NCBI GenBank assembly: GCA_949346185.1
Contig: CASGVX010000002.1
Coordinates: 1-34,746 of the forward strand
DNA: 34,746 nt
Direction of reading: 5' to 3'
Source of the DNA: an uncultured Lachnospiraceae bacterium
GTDB taxonomy: Bacteria; Bacillota; Clostridia; Lachnospirales; Lachnospiraceae
A model generated the notes under the pieces. It made no database searches, was not told where the DNA came from, and saw only the letters and a program-made list of their open reading frames with translations. Both the position numbers and the translations under genes were made by a program. Of this stretch, positions 9,981-18,404 are shown piece by piece. Each line of letters starts with the position of its first letter. The first letter of the stretch is position 1.

Positions 9981-10955
9981 TCACTCCGTGCATTGGCAGG
10001 GGTAAGCCCCCTTCATGGCACAGGCCTTTGCAGAAAAGCAGATTTCCTGTTCCTGCGCCATTGGCACCTCGGGGCATCCCTCGCAGTGGTACCACTTCCT
10101 GCCAGCATGATCCGATGCGATATAAAAGGCCCTGCCCTTTCTCACCCTCGCGCTTCCCACCGCAAACCGATTATAGGAACTCCCAAAACCGTCTTTCATG
10201 GGATATCCCTGGAACAATACCAGAAGGCCGAGGTCATTGATGGTTCTGTACCAGTCCTGCTTATCTGCCCTGGGAAGCTCGAATTTGTAAGAAATGCCTG
10301 CCTTTGCCGCCAGCCTGTTATGGCTATTGATGAAATATTCCATATCCTCCGTAAGGTGCCCGATGATGCAGGCCCTTCTTGTCTCCTCAAAATCTGCCTC
10401 GCTCTGCAGGTACGCCACGTTTGGATAGATTTCCTTCAAATCCGTATAATATCCCTCCACCCTCTCGCCGTTCCGGCGGTCGATGATTGTGACATCCTTT
10501 CCAAAGGAAAACAGCACCAGAAGTTCGTTTTTCTTATCTTCGTAGGCATAAGGACGCATATCCGTCCATACATAATTCATCCGGCTTCCGCCCAGCTCAT
10601 CCGCATAACTGCCCGCATAGCGGATACAGTATCCATCGTCTTCGGTAAACAGCATGACTGGCACGCACATCCTGACCTGCTCCTGCTTATTCTTATCATC
10701 TACGATGCCAAATCCGCTAAACAGCGATTGAAAGAAAAAGCCGACTGCTTCGTCCCTGTTGAGAAATGTCGACTTCCCGTCGTCCGACTCGACCCTCGCA
10801 GCATTCAGGGCATCGTCTACCGCATTGTCCACGGCATTATTATACTGAATCTGCTTTTCTGCCACGGCATAATTCATCTGCTCCCCCGCCATCAGCGGCA
10901 CGAACAGGGCAAGGGAAACAAGGAACAGTACCATGCTATAATGGGACAGCTTCAT
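9981..10955 (-). CDS. Membrane-anchored TadE/TadG-like protein of the secretion system
   Basis: Probable start MKLSHYSMVLFLVSLALFVPLMAGEQ... (AAAGGAGG 9 nt upstream); single N-terminal TM with a long extracytoplasmic part; ends 14 bp before the VirD4-like start. Confidence 0.6.
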   Translation of the reverse strand: MKLSHYSMVLFLVSLALFVPLMAGEQMNYAVAEKQIQYNNAVDNAVDDALNAARVESDDGKSTFLNRDEAVGFFFQSLFSGFGIVDDKNKQEQVRMCVPVMLFTEDDGYCIRYAGSYADELGGSRMNYVWTDMRPYAYEDKKNELLVLFSFGKDVTIIDRRNGERVEGYYTDLKEIYPNVAYLQSEADFEETRRACIIGHLTEDMEYFINSHNRLAAKAGISYKFELPRADKQDWYRTINDLGLLVLFQGYPMKDGFGSSYNRFAVGSARVRKGRAFYIASDHAGRKWYHCEGCPEVPMAQEQEICFSAKACAMKGAYPCQCTE

Positions 10956-10985
10956 ACCCGTCATCCTCCTTTGTCATGTTAAGAC

Positions 10986-11016
10986 ACTATAGGCATAACC
11001 CCGGGGGAAAGCACAA
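10986..11016 (-). promoter_or_regulatory. Copy 1 of the shared 31-bp promoter-like element (upstream of the 10955 gene)
   Basis: Plus-strand ACTATAGGCATAACCCCGGGGGAAAGCACAA; minus strand reads TTGTGC-19-TATAGT. 23 of 31 positions invariant across three copies. Confidence 0.75.
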
Positions 11017-11019
11017 TCC

Positions 11020-13635
11020 CTATTTTTGCAAAGCAACCTCCCATCCAATGGCATATTCTCCAATGCTTCGGCCAGCCTCTTCCTCTGCAGCCCCTGCTGC
11101 ATGGCGGCAGACCAATGCCACAGAATCAGCCGACTGCTTCCTCACGGCTGCCAGCATGGCAACGCCTCCATCTTTCCCCGCATATACCCTCTTCCCGCTG
11201 CTTCCCTCCATAAAGAGTGCCAGCTTGCAGGCTTTATGGCTGATATTGCTCCACTGCGCCTGGAAATCTTCCTCCTGCGTCAGAAGATCAAAATCCTCCT
11301 CGGCAACCTCTACAAACCCCGCCGAAACACCTATATCCAAAAGGGAATGATTGATCACAACAAGGTCCGAGGCATCCCTGGTCCTTCCCCCGCTAAGGGT
11401 CAACTCGCTGGCAGCGGGCACGCCCACGCTGATGATTTCCTGCCAGTTTGCCCGGAATGCCAGTTCCTGCCCCCTGGAGGTATCCACCGCAACCTCCTTT
11501 TTCGGCTCTGCCATTCCATCCGCCGTCCAGCCGAGGAAGAGATACCCCTCCTTCACTGGCGCTTCAAGCATAAAGGCCTCGTCACCCACCGTATAGGCAG
11601 GCCTGTTGAGATTTTCCGCGCCCTCGCAGCCCTCATAGATGACTTCATACCTGTGAATTTCATACACGGCATACAAATCTACTACCGCCCCGTCTTCAGA
11701 AGCCAGATTTTCCACTTCCTGACCGTCTGCATACACCACCTTCGCAGCGGAGCGGACCGTGCTCCATCCCTGGAAATCATAGCCATATCTGCTATAGCCG
11801 CACCTGCTCAATTCCTGCGCCTCATCGTAGACAAAGGCCTGGGAAGTGACAGCCCCCTCCCCATTGTTGCTGTGAAATCTCACGGTATAAGATATGGGCG
11901 CATACTCAGGCACAATGGACGAGCCCTCCCTCACCGGCATATCCTGCCCCGGGAGGTAAAGAGCCCCGCCGCCTTCTTCATCCTTCCATCCTTTGAAAGT
12001 ATATCCCTCCCTGGATGGCTCTTCCCGGGGAAGGGACAGCATGCCATTCGCATGGGAATCATCAGGATCATCGGTGCAATAATATATTTCTGCTTCCTCG
12101 GCCCTGTCTGGAACGCCATCCCCATTGGTGTCTACCGGGTATGATACGGCTTTCTTATAAACCGCATAAAAATCAGCATCCCCCGATACATCACAAGTCC
12201 TGCCTGCAGGCACCGCATCCATGGCATCAACATCCATGGAAGTCTTCCAGCCAACTGCTGTACAGCCTGTCTTTTCCTGGATTTCCGGGAGGGCCATGCC
12301 CGTCTTCTCATCCCTATTCCAAAGGAATGCTTCCTTTTTCCTGACACTTTCATCCGTACCCCTGATATCATGCAAGGTAATAGAAACTTTTTTCCTGAAA
12401 ATGGCATATACAATTTTGTCGCTGTCCATTGTAATCTCTGAAAGGCCTTCGTGCGCATCCTGATCCGTATTCCAGCCCACAAAGGCATATCCCTCCTTGG
12501 AGGCCGTCTCATCCCAGCAGGGGTGGCCAGCATCAAGCCTCGTGCCATCATCTATGCCGGAAACCGCAGATGGGGGCGTGCCGATGCCTCCGTTCGTGGA
12601 AACGTCATACCTTAAGGCATGCATGGCATCCACCAGCTTCCCCGGGCAGGAAACTGCATGCACGCCACCGCTTCCCTTTGTAGAACCGCATCCGGAACAT
12701 CTATAGGCGGAAGTAGATGACCAGGAGCCGGCAGGGCAGGATACAGGCACAGAATGCTCACAACTGCCACCGGTCACGCTGTTGCAGCGCGAACACCGAT
12801 AGAATGGCGCCACACGCCCCGCGCACGTCACGGAAACATCATGATAGCAGGCTGCGCTATCCTTGTATGTGCCGCATCTGCCACAGTAATAATGGGGGAA
12901 AACCGTGCCAGTGCAGGCTACAGTTCCATGAACAATTTCCCCTGGAGATACTAAAGTATAATCAGCAAACGCCTTGCTCTGTCCGCAGTCTTTACATGTA
13001 ACAACAACTTTGTAGTAGTTTTGCGATTTGCACTTGCCGCACGTGGATTCAGAAGACGAAACTTCCTTGTCGCAGCTCTTGCAGTACCATTTGGTAACCC
13101 AGGTAATCCCGGAATCCCCTGTACACTGCCTGCTATGTTCTCTGCCGGATATATGCCCGCAGAGAGAACAGTGATAGCCGCTCTCTGATGCGAAGTTCTG
13201 GCTGGCAATCGTTGTATGCGCGATGCTGCTGACAACGCCGTAGGCCGAGCAGGAATAATGGTCCAGCCCCGTCGCAAAATTCTGGACCACGGTCCTATTA
13301 TGCCCTGACTGGCTGGAAAAAGAACCTCCGCAGGTACCGCAAATATACGTTGTCGAGAAATGCATATATGTCCCACAGGTCTTCGTATGGGATGCCTCCA
13401 TGCTGTCAAAATGCTGCCCGCAGGTTCTGCATAAGTATCTGCCGGCTGCTCTTGCCGAAGCCTGCGCAAATGCTTCCGTATCCATCGCATCAGAGAAAGG
13501 CATGCCTGCCAAACACAAAAGGGCGGCCAAGAAAAGCGACATCACCTTCTTCACCTTCCCACATTTCCTTAACGCCTGATGCGTAATACTGCGCTGACAA
13601 TTTTCAGCTATTCTCAATAATCTAACCATTTTCAT
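11020..13635 (-). CDS. Large secreted surface protein: Cys-rich CxxC repeats, InlB B-like repeats, C-terminal domain shared with the 231-aa protein
   Basis: Start MKMVRLLR after GGGAGGAGAG; signal-like KVKKVMSLFLAALLCLAGMPFSDA; about ten CxxC motifs; repeats such as GYAFVGWNTDQDAHEG...VYAIFRKK, GYTFKGWKDEEGGG, GYDFQGWSTVRSAAKVVYADGQEV...LYAVYE, GYLFLGWTADG. Confidence 0.85.
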   Translation of the reverse strand: MKMVRLLRIAENCQRSITHQALRKCGKVKKVMSLFLAALLCLAGMPFSDAMDTEAFAQASARAAGRYLCRTCGQHFDSMEASHTKTCGTYMHFSTTYICGTCGGSFSSQSGHNRTVVQNFATGLDHYSCSAYGVVSSIAHTTIASQNFASESGYHCSLCGHISGREHSRQCTGDSGITWVTKWYCKSCDKEVSSSESTCGKCKSQNYYKVVVTCKDCGQSKAFADYTLVSPGEIVHGTVACTGTVFPHYYCGRCGTYKDSAACYHDVSVTCAGRVAPFYRCSRCNSVTGGSCEHSVPVSCPAGSWSSTSAYRCSGCGSTKGSGGVHAVSCPGKLVDAMHALRYDVSTNGGIGTPPSAVSGIDDGTRLDAGHPCWDETASKEGYAFVGWNTDQDAHEGLSEITMDSDKIVYAIFRKKVSITLHDIRGTDESVRKKEAFLWNRDEKTGMALPEIQEKTGCTAVGWKTSMDVDAMDAVPAGRTCDVSGDADFYAVYKKAVSYPVDTNGDGVPDRAEEAEIYYCTDDPDDSHANGMLSLPREEPSREGYTFKGWKDEEGGGALYLPGQDMPVREGSSIVPEYAPISYTVRFHSNNGEGAVTSQAFVYDEAQELSRCGYSRYGYDFQGWSTVRSAAKVVYADGQEVENLASEDGAVVDLYAVYEIHRYEVIYEGCEGAENLNRPAYTVGDEAFMLEAPVKEGYLFLGWTADGMAEPKKEVAVDTSRGQELAFRANWQEIISVGVPAASELTLSGGRTRDASDLVVINHSLLDIGVSAGFVEVAEEDFDLLTQEEDFQAQWSNISHKACKLALFMEGSSGKRVYAGKDGGVAMLAAVRKQSADSVALVCRHAAGAAEEEAGRSIGEYAIGWEVALQK

Positions 13636-13667
13636 CTCTCCTCCCGAAAAATGCAATTTAAATTTAC

Positions 13668-13684
13668 ATGAATATTATATTCAT
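13668..13684. promoter_or_regulatory. Palindrome ATGAATAT-T-ATATTCAT overlapping the putative -10 of the 878-aa gene
   Basis: Perfect 8-bp arms around one base, in the upstream region of the gene starting at 13635; contains TATAAT on the minus strand. Confidence 0.45.
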
Positions 13685-13836
13685 AACTTGATATGAAACC
13701 GCAAGACAAAAAGGACGGCAAAAACCATCCCATTCACATGGCTGCCCGGTATACATGTACGGCTGTTAGATGCTTGTGAGTGTCTTTTTCTTTGAGCGTT
13801 TCTTTTTTTACACAAAGTAGTCGTTTTGACACACGC

Positions 13837-13878
13837 TTTGAGTGAAAACAAAAATAGTTATTTTTGTTTTCACTCAAA
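13837..13878. promoter_or_regulatory. 19-bp perfect inverted repeat operator upstream of abiEi
   Basis: TTTGAGTGAAAACAAAAAT-AGTT-ATTTTTGTTTTCACTCAAA; followed by a promoter TTGTAA-17-TATAAT. Confidence 0.8.
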
Positions 13879-13932
13879 ATAGTTGTAAATACTATCGTTT
13901 TGCTCTATAATAAAAACAAAGGCGGTGATATA

Positions 13933-14697
13933 ATGGATTTATATAAAGAGCTTGCGGTTATGCGCTGCTTTACGCGGAATGGACTTGCCAAACGGATCGG
14001 CTCAGACAGCGCAGCAGCCTGGCACATACGAAAGTTTTTAGAAAAGGGGTATATTGAGCGGGTTCGCCGTGATTTGTATGTGGTTATGAGTCTGGAAACC
14101 GGTCAGCCGATTCCAAATCGTTTCCAGATTGCCTCCAGTGTGGCGGAGGATGCATACGTTTCCCATCATAGTGCGTTTGAGTATTATGGCTACGCAAATC
14201 AGGTGTTTTATGAGGTGTATGTGGCAACAGGAAAACGGGTACGGCCCTTTTCTTATGACGGGATTGATTATCGCCCTGTAAGCCATCGGGGAATAGAAGG
14301 CGTTGTGGAAATGGAAAATGGCATCCGTGTGACTTCCTTAGAACGGACAGTAATTGATGGCATTGCGGATTTTGAAAAAATTGGCGGACTTGAAGAATTG
14401 TTGCGCTGTATGCTGCTCATTCCATTTCTTTCACCGGATCACCTGCTTGCTTCCCTAGATTTATATCATTGCGGAAAACTTTATCAAAAAACCGGATATA
14501 TCCTTGAAATGTTTCAAGAGGATTTCGGGCTGCCAGATTCCTTTTTTGATGAATGCGAGAAACATTTGCCGGACAGCAAAACATATTTCGGTATCCAAAA
14601 GGAGGGATTCGTGTTTCATAAGCGGTGGCGGCTTTTTGCACCGGAAAATTTAATTGTGATGATTGATAAGGGGGTAAATGACCATGATGCAATATGA
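13933..14697 (+). CDS. abiEi: AbiEi-type IV TA antitoxin / transcriptional repressor
   Basis: MDLYKELAVMRCFTRNGLAKRIGSDSAAAWHIRKFLEKGYIERVRRDLYVVMSLETGQPIPNRFQIASSVAEDAYVSHHSAFEYYGY...ITSLERTVIDGI-type pattern; SD AAAGGCGGTG. Real start at 13933, not 13864. Confidence 0.85.
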   Translation: MDLYKELAVMRCFTRNGLAKRIGSDSAAAWHIRKFLEKGYIERVRRDLYVVMSLETGQPIPNRFQIASSVAEDAYVSHHSAFEYYGYANQVFYEVYVATGKRVRPFSYDGIDYRPVSHRGIEGVVEMENGIRVTSLERTVIDGIADFEKIGGLEELLRCMLLIPFLSPDHLLASLDLYHCGKLYQKTGYILEMFQEDFGLPDSFFDECEKHLPDSKTYFGIQKEGFVFHKRWRLFAPENLIVMIDKGVNDHDAI

Positions 14698-14913
14698 CCG
14701 GATTACACTTGGACGACTGGCAAAGGAACTTGGGTTTGTACGCGATACTTTAGAAAAAGTATGCCGGCTTGCGGATGTTTTGGCTTTCATGGAAAAAGAC
14801 CCGCTGTTGCGCAAGTGCGTTGCATTTTACAGCGCTATTGCGGCAGAGAAAAAAGTGACCCAAAGAATTAAAAATACAAAAAATCCAATTAAATTGTTAC
14901 CATGCTCCATTGC
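14678..14913 (+). pseudogene. Truncated AbiEii-like nucleotidyltransferase toxin (N-terminal remnant only)
   Basis: Overlaps the abiEi stop; MTMMQYDRITLGRLAKELGFVRDTLEKVCRLADVLAFMEKDPLL matches the AbiEii N-terminus, but the expected LALKGGTA/DxD nucleotidyltransferase core is absent and the frame runs into the opposing gene ending at 14916. Confidence 0.65.
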
Positions 14914-14915
14914 GC

Positions 14916-15425
14916 TTAATACACGTCATCCCTCACCCGACCGCCATAGCTCACACGGATTCCCGCCCCGCCGGACCCTGCGACCATGCCTTCCAGCCTC
15001 TGAGCCATTGTCGCAGTCCTCGAACTGACCACGACAGACAGGTAATCCCCCTGCCTCATATCATATTCGCCGCTTCCATGGTAGATTTCATTCAAGATAT
15101 CTTCCTCGTAGGCATTCTTATAGATGATTTCCGTCCTTCCCTGAAACTCGTCCCCCTCGTAAACAGGCTGATATGCCTTATGCTGGTGGGTCATCTTCAC
15201 CGTATATCCCACTCCCGTGGCAGAGAGCTGATCAGACAATACCTTCAGCATATCTTTGTCAATATAGCCGCCATTCCTGGCGGCATCCACAAAGCCCGAC
15301 ACCTTACTCATCACATAGGTCTGCGCCTGGCTCTGCTGGATATGCGCCATAATAAGGGCCGGGCACACCGCCAATCCCACTGTCAGCAGGATTACCGCAA
15401 ATGCTTTCCCCAAAATATCCGTCAT
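14916..15425 (-). CDS. TadE-like/pseudopilin-like protein with N-terminal TM
   Basis: Start MTDILGKAFAVILLTVGLAVCPALIMA after GGAGGGAAGAC; extracytoplasmic remainder; operon context. Confidence 0.6.
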   Translation of the reverse strand: MTDILGKAFAVILLTVGLAVCPALIMAHIQQSQAQTYVMSKVSGFVDAARNGGYIDKDMLKVLSDQLSATGVGYTVKMTHQHKAYQPVYEGDEFQGRTEIIYKNAYEEDILNEIYHGSGEYDMRQGDYLSVVVSSRTATMAQRLEGMVAGSGGAGIRVSYGGRVRDDVY

Positions 15426-15441
15426 GTCTTCCCTCCTCCGA

Positions 15442-15843
15442 CTAAAATTCCGCAAAGACTGCAGCCAGAATCCTGCCTTCCTCATTGCGCCGATAAGAAA
15501 GTCTGTATCTTTCCGCCCTCGGTATGTCATTGATATCCATCATGGCAAGGCCATTGGCGGCAGCATCATATTTCTGTACGGCAGCCGCTGTTTTCACGAC
15601 AATGTCATAGTCATGCCCCGCAAAAAGCCGGGCACACAAATCCGGAAAGGCAACCGCCTCCCCTTCCGGAGAATCATGCCCCTTATCCATATAGACTACC
15701 CGCTTGTCCGCATAGATGGCATCCTTTGCCCGCAGGGTCATCTGCCTGCCGCTTAGGGCAAGGTGCGCCAATAGCGACAGGAACAGGACGAACAATATTC
15801 CGCCCGCCGCATCAAATAAGAAATCAAAGATATCAGAACCCAT
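15442..15843 (-). CDS. TadE-like small membrane protein
   Basis: Start MGSDIFDFLFDAAGGILFVLFLSLLAHLALSG; 17 bp before the next gene; operon context. Confidence 0.6.
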   Translation of the reverse strand: MGSDIFDFLFDAAGGILFVLFLSLLAHLALSGRQMTLRAKDAIYADKRVVYMDKGHDSPEGEAVAFPDLCARLFAGHDYDIVVKTAAAVQKYDAAANGLAMMDINDIPRAERYRLSYRRNEEGRILAAVFAEF

Positions 15844-15864
15844 GCGCCTCACACTCCATAAAAT

Positions 15865-16317
15865 TTATTTCTGCTGAAAGGATATGCCGATAATGGCATC
15901 ATTTGAATTTTTCCTGATCGTCCCCTCAAACTTTCCCGTGGGATTGATGTAATTATTTTCGCTCTTAATCTGGGCAGTCCTCAGGGAACTGCAGCCGGAA
16001 GAGCCCTTTAGACTGCCACCCTCAATCTTTCTATTATAATATGCTACCACATTGTTCTTAGTCGTGACAATCACGCCCATCTCCTCGCTCTTATACCGAT
16101 TGATGGCGTTGATTACCTCGCTGCCGGTAACCGTCGTCCCATCATACATGGAGACATCCGCCTCCGCCATCTCAGCCGTCATCTGCGTGACCTTCCCCGT
16201 CACGGTAGACAGATTGGAAGAGGCCTGCCTGAACAGGAAAAACGCCATGCCGACCACAAACACTACAATGATGCCTACTACCGCCATTTTCAGCGGCTCA
16301 AATGAATTAGAATCCAT
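15865..16317 (-). CDS. Pilin-like protein with N-terminal hydrophobic helix
   Basis: MDSNSFEPLKMAVVGIIVVFVVGMAFFLFRQASSNLSTVTGKV..., SD AAAGGGGG; located directly after the TadBC-like gene. Confidence 0.6.
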   Translation of the reverse strand: MDSNSFEPLKMAVVGIIVVFVVGMAFFLFRQASSNLSTVTGKVTQMTAEMAEADVSMYDGTTVTGSEVINAINRYKSEEMGVIVTTKNNVVAYYNRKIEGGSLKGSSGCSSLRTAQIKSENNYINPTGKFEGTIRKNSNDAIIGISFQQK

Positions 16318-16376
16318 AAGTGATACCCCCTTTATCTGATTTCCAGGCAATTTCTGCCTTATTTTTCATGCTATTT

Positions 16377-18404
16377 TTACAAAAAACTCTGCATTTCTGC
16401 AGTATAACGGTTAAACTCATTCAGGCATTCCATAACAAAGGGACCGCATATGTAGAACAGAATGACCCCCAACGCCGGAACCAGTACCAGAAACCCTGCC
16501 GTGGCCGAGGAATCTGCGACATATATCTCATTGTCCTGCCGCCGCTTTTCATTCAATGCCCTGCGGTCGGCATCAACCTCTTCAAACGCCCTCCTAATCC
16601 CTATCCTGTCCGCATCCATCAAATCATCCACCAGCTTGATGAATGCCGGGTAGGGCTCTATTTCCTTGAGCTTTTCCAGCGCCCGCCTCTCTCCGTATGG
16701 CACATCGTCGATGCAGGCAGAAATAGAAGGCTTGAATACCACTGCAAACTTCTCCATCCACTGCAGGATATCCATCGTGGATATGCGCTCAATATACATC
16801 AGCAGGTTGATTCCAGCCTGGAACTGGACAATTTCATTTTCCATCATAAGCTCCATCTTCCTCTTATGAAGCCTCAAGGACCACAGCGGCGCCATATATC
16901 CCGCCGCTGTCGCCAGATATATGGCAATCAGCTCGTACCACATGAACACGTTCCCCTGGTATTCCTCAATCCTGCCATAGATTTCAGCAGATACCAGGTC
17001 CATCCAGGATTCATTTGCCACAATCCCCTGCGCCCGCAGCAGCTCCTTTATGCCAGAGAGGTCAATGCTGTCATCCTTATGCTCCTCTGACAGGCGGATG
17101 ACGGCCTCCTTTAACTTGGATACCGCCTTGTCATTGGCATAAGAGAGAATCTCGCTATCTACCTCGTACTCCCTGGCAAGCGCATACTGCCTGGTATTGC
17201 AATGAATGATGCATGACAGAAGAAGCCCGGCAGCAAACACGGCGGCCGCACATAAGATGCGCTTCGCATACAGCTGCTCCACGGATATGCTTTCTCCAAT
17301 CCTGTGGAGATACTCATCCATCTTTAGCGTCCTGCCATAATTCCTATTCTTCAGCCTCAAGATAAGCAGCTTTACAGGTTTCAGGCTTCCAAGCCAGTCA
17401 AGATACACGTGATCGGTAACCTGCCTGAAATCCAGGTCCTGCATATTCATGATGATGCGGTAAATGGACAGCGCAACCACCAGGAGCAATGCGAAGCAGA
17501 CAGTCCCATAGGTTCCATAGTAATATTTCTCAATCTCCGGCAGCGTCCTTACCGCCCAATTCCTCACCGGATTCATGGCAAGCGTGAAGGAAAATGCAAT
17601 CAGCGAAAGCACCCCCAGCTTGTGCTTCAGGGCATCAATCCTGCGAAGCTCCACTTCCATCTCCTCCGTAAGCGCAGAAAGGTTCCTGATGAACAGGGAA
17701 TCCCCGCCCCCTATGGCAACATCATCAAACCGCATGATGGCGGAGCAGATAGACAGGAACATCTTCAAGAACCTGTTGGGAGCATGGTCATTATAGATAT
17801 TTGTCTCCTCCTCAATATCATCCGCAATGATAATTTCGTATATTCTCTCCATATGGGCGGCCACGGGAGCGGGAGCGTCAGCTAACGCCTCATAAATGGC
17901 AGTTTCCACCGACTGCGTCATATAATACTGGTGCCTCACCTCAGTAATGAAGGAAACAATCTGATGCAGCAGCCTGGTCTCCATCCCCCTGACCCTGCGG
18001 AACACCACGAAAGTGACTATCACGTACATGGAAGCCACCATCACGGAAAGGGAATAGATATCAAGCCCCATCACTGCCGTAACCGTCATACACGCCACTC
18101 CAACACCGGCTGCCATATAAAACGTCCTTAGGACATCCTTCTCTATTTTCCGGCTGTCCCCCGGCTCGATAATCTCAAATTGGCGCGTCAGCCTCCCCAC
18201 GAAATTTTTTGTGAGGAAAAAATCACCCAGCATGCGGAACATGGCGTGTTCCGTCCGTATATCTGACCCATCCGATACAAAAAGCTGGTCAGCATTCTTC
18301 TTCCTCAAATAAGACCTGTAATACAATGTAAACAGTATGAATGCCACGGCAGCAATCCCCATTGCTGCAAACATAAGCCCATAGGATTTCACAGCGCCCA
18401 TCAT
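16377..18404 (-). CDS. Fused TadB-TadC-like (T2SSF) inner-membrane platform protein
   Basis: 675 aa with two T2SSF-like halves (FLKMFLSICSAIMRFDD...LSALTEEMEVELRRIDALKHKLGVLSLI and YPAFIKLVDDLMDADRIGIRRAFEEVDADRRALNEKRRQDNEIYVADSSATAGFLVLVPALGVI); overlaps the CpaF-like gene by 4 bp. Confidence 0.7.
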   Translation of the reverse strand: MMGAVKSYGLMFAAMGIAAVAFILFTLYYRSYLRKKNADQLFVSDGSDIRTEHAMFRMLGDFFLTKNFVGRLTRQFEIIEPGDSRKIEKDVLRTFYMAAGVGVACMTVTAVMGLDIYSLSVMVASMYVIVTFVVFRRVRGMETRLLHQIVSFITEVRHQYYMTQSVETAIYEALADAPAPVAAHMERIYEIIIADDIEEETNIYNDHAPNRFLKMFLSICSAIMRFDDVAIGGGDSLFIRNLSALTEEMEVELRRIDALKHKLGVLSLIAFSFTLAMNPVRNWAVRTLPEIEKYYYGTYGTVCFALLLVVALSIYRIIMNMQDLDFRQVTDHVYLDWLGSLKPVKLLILRLKNRNYGRTLKMDEYLHRIGESISVEQLYAKRILCAAAVFAAGLLLSCIIHCNTRQYALAREYEVDSEILSYANDKAVSKLKEAVIRLSEEHKDDSIDLSGIKELLRAQGIVANESWMDLVSAEIYGRIEEYQGNVFMWYELIAIYLATAAGYMAPLWSLRLHKRKMELMMENEIVQFQAGINLLMYIERISTMDILQWMEKFAVVFKPSISACIDDVPYGERRALEKLKEIEPYPAFIKLVDDLMDADRIGIRRAFEEVDADRRALNEKRRQDNEIYVADSSATAGFLVLVPALGVILFYICGPFVMECLNEFNRYTAEMQSFL

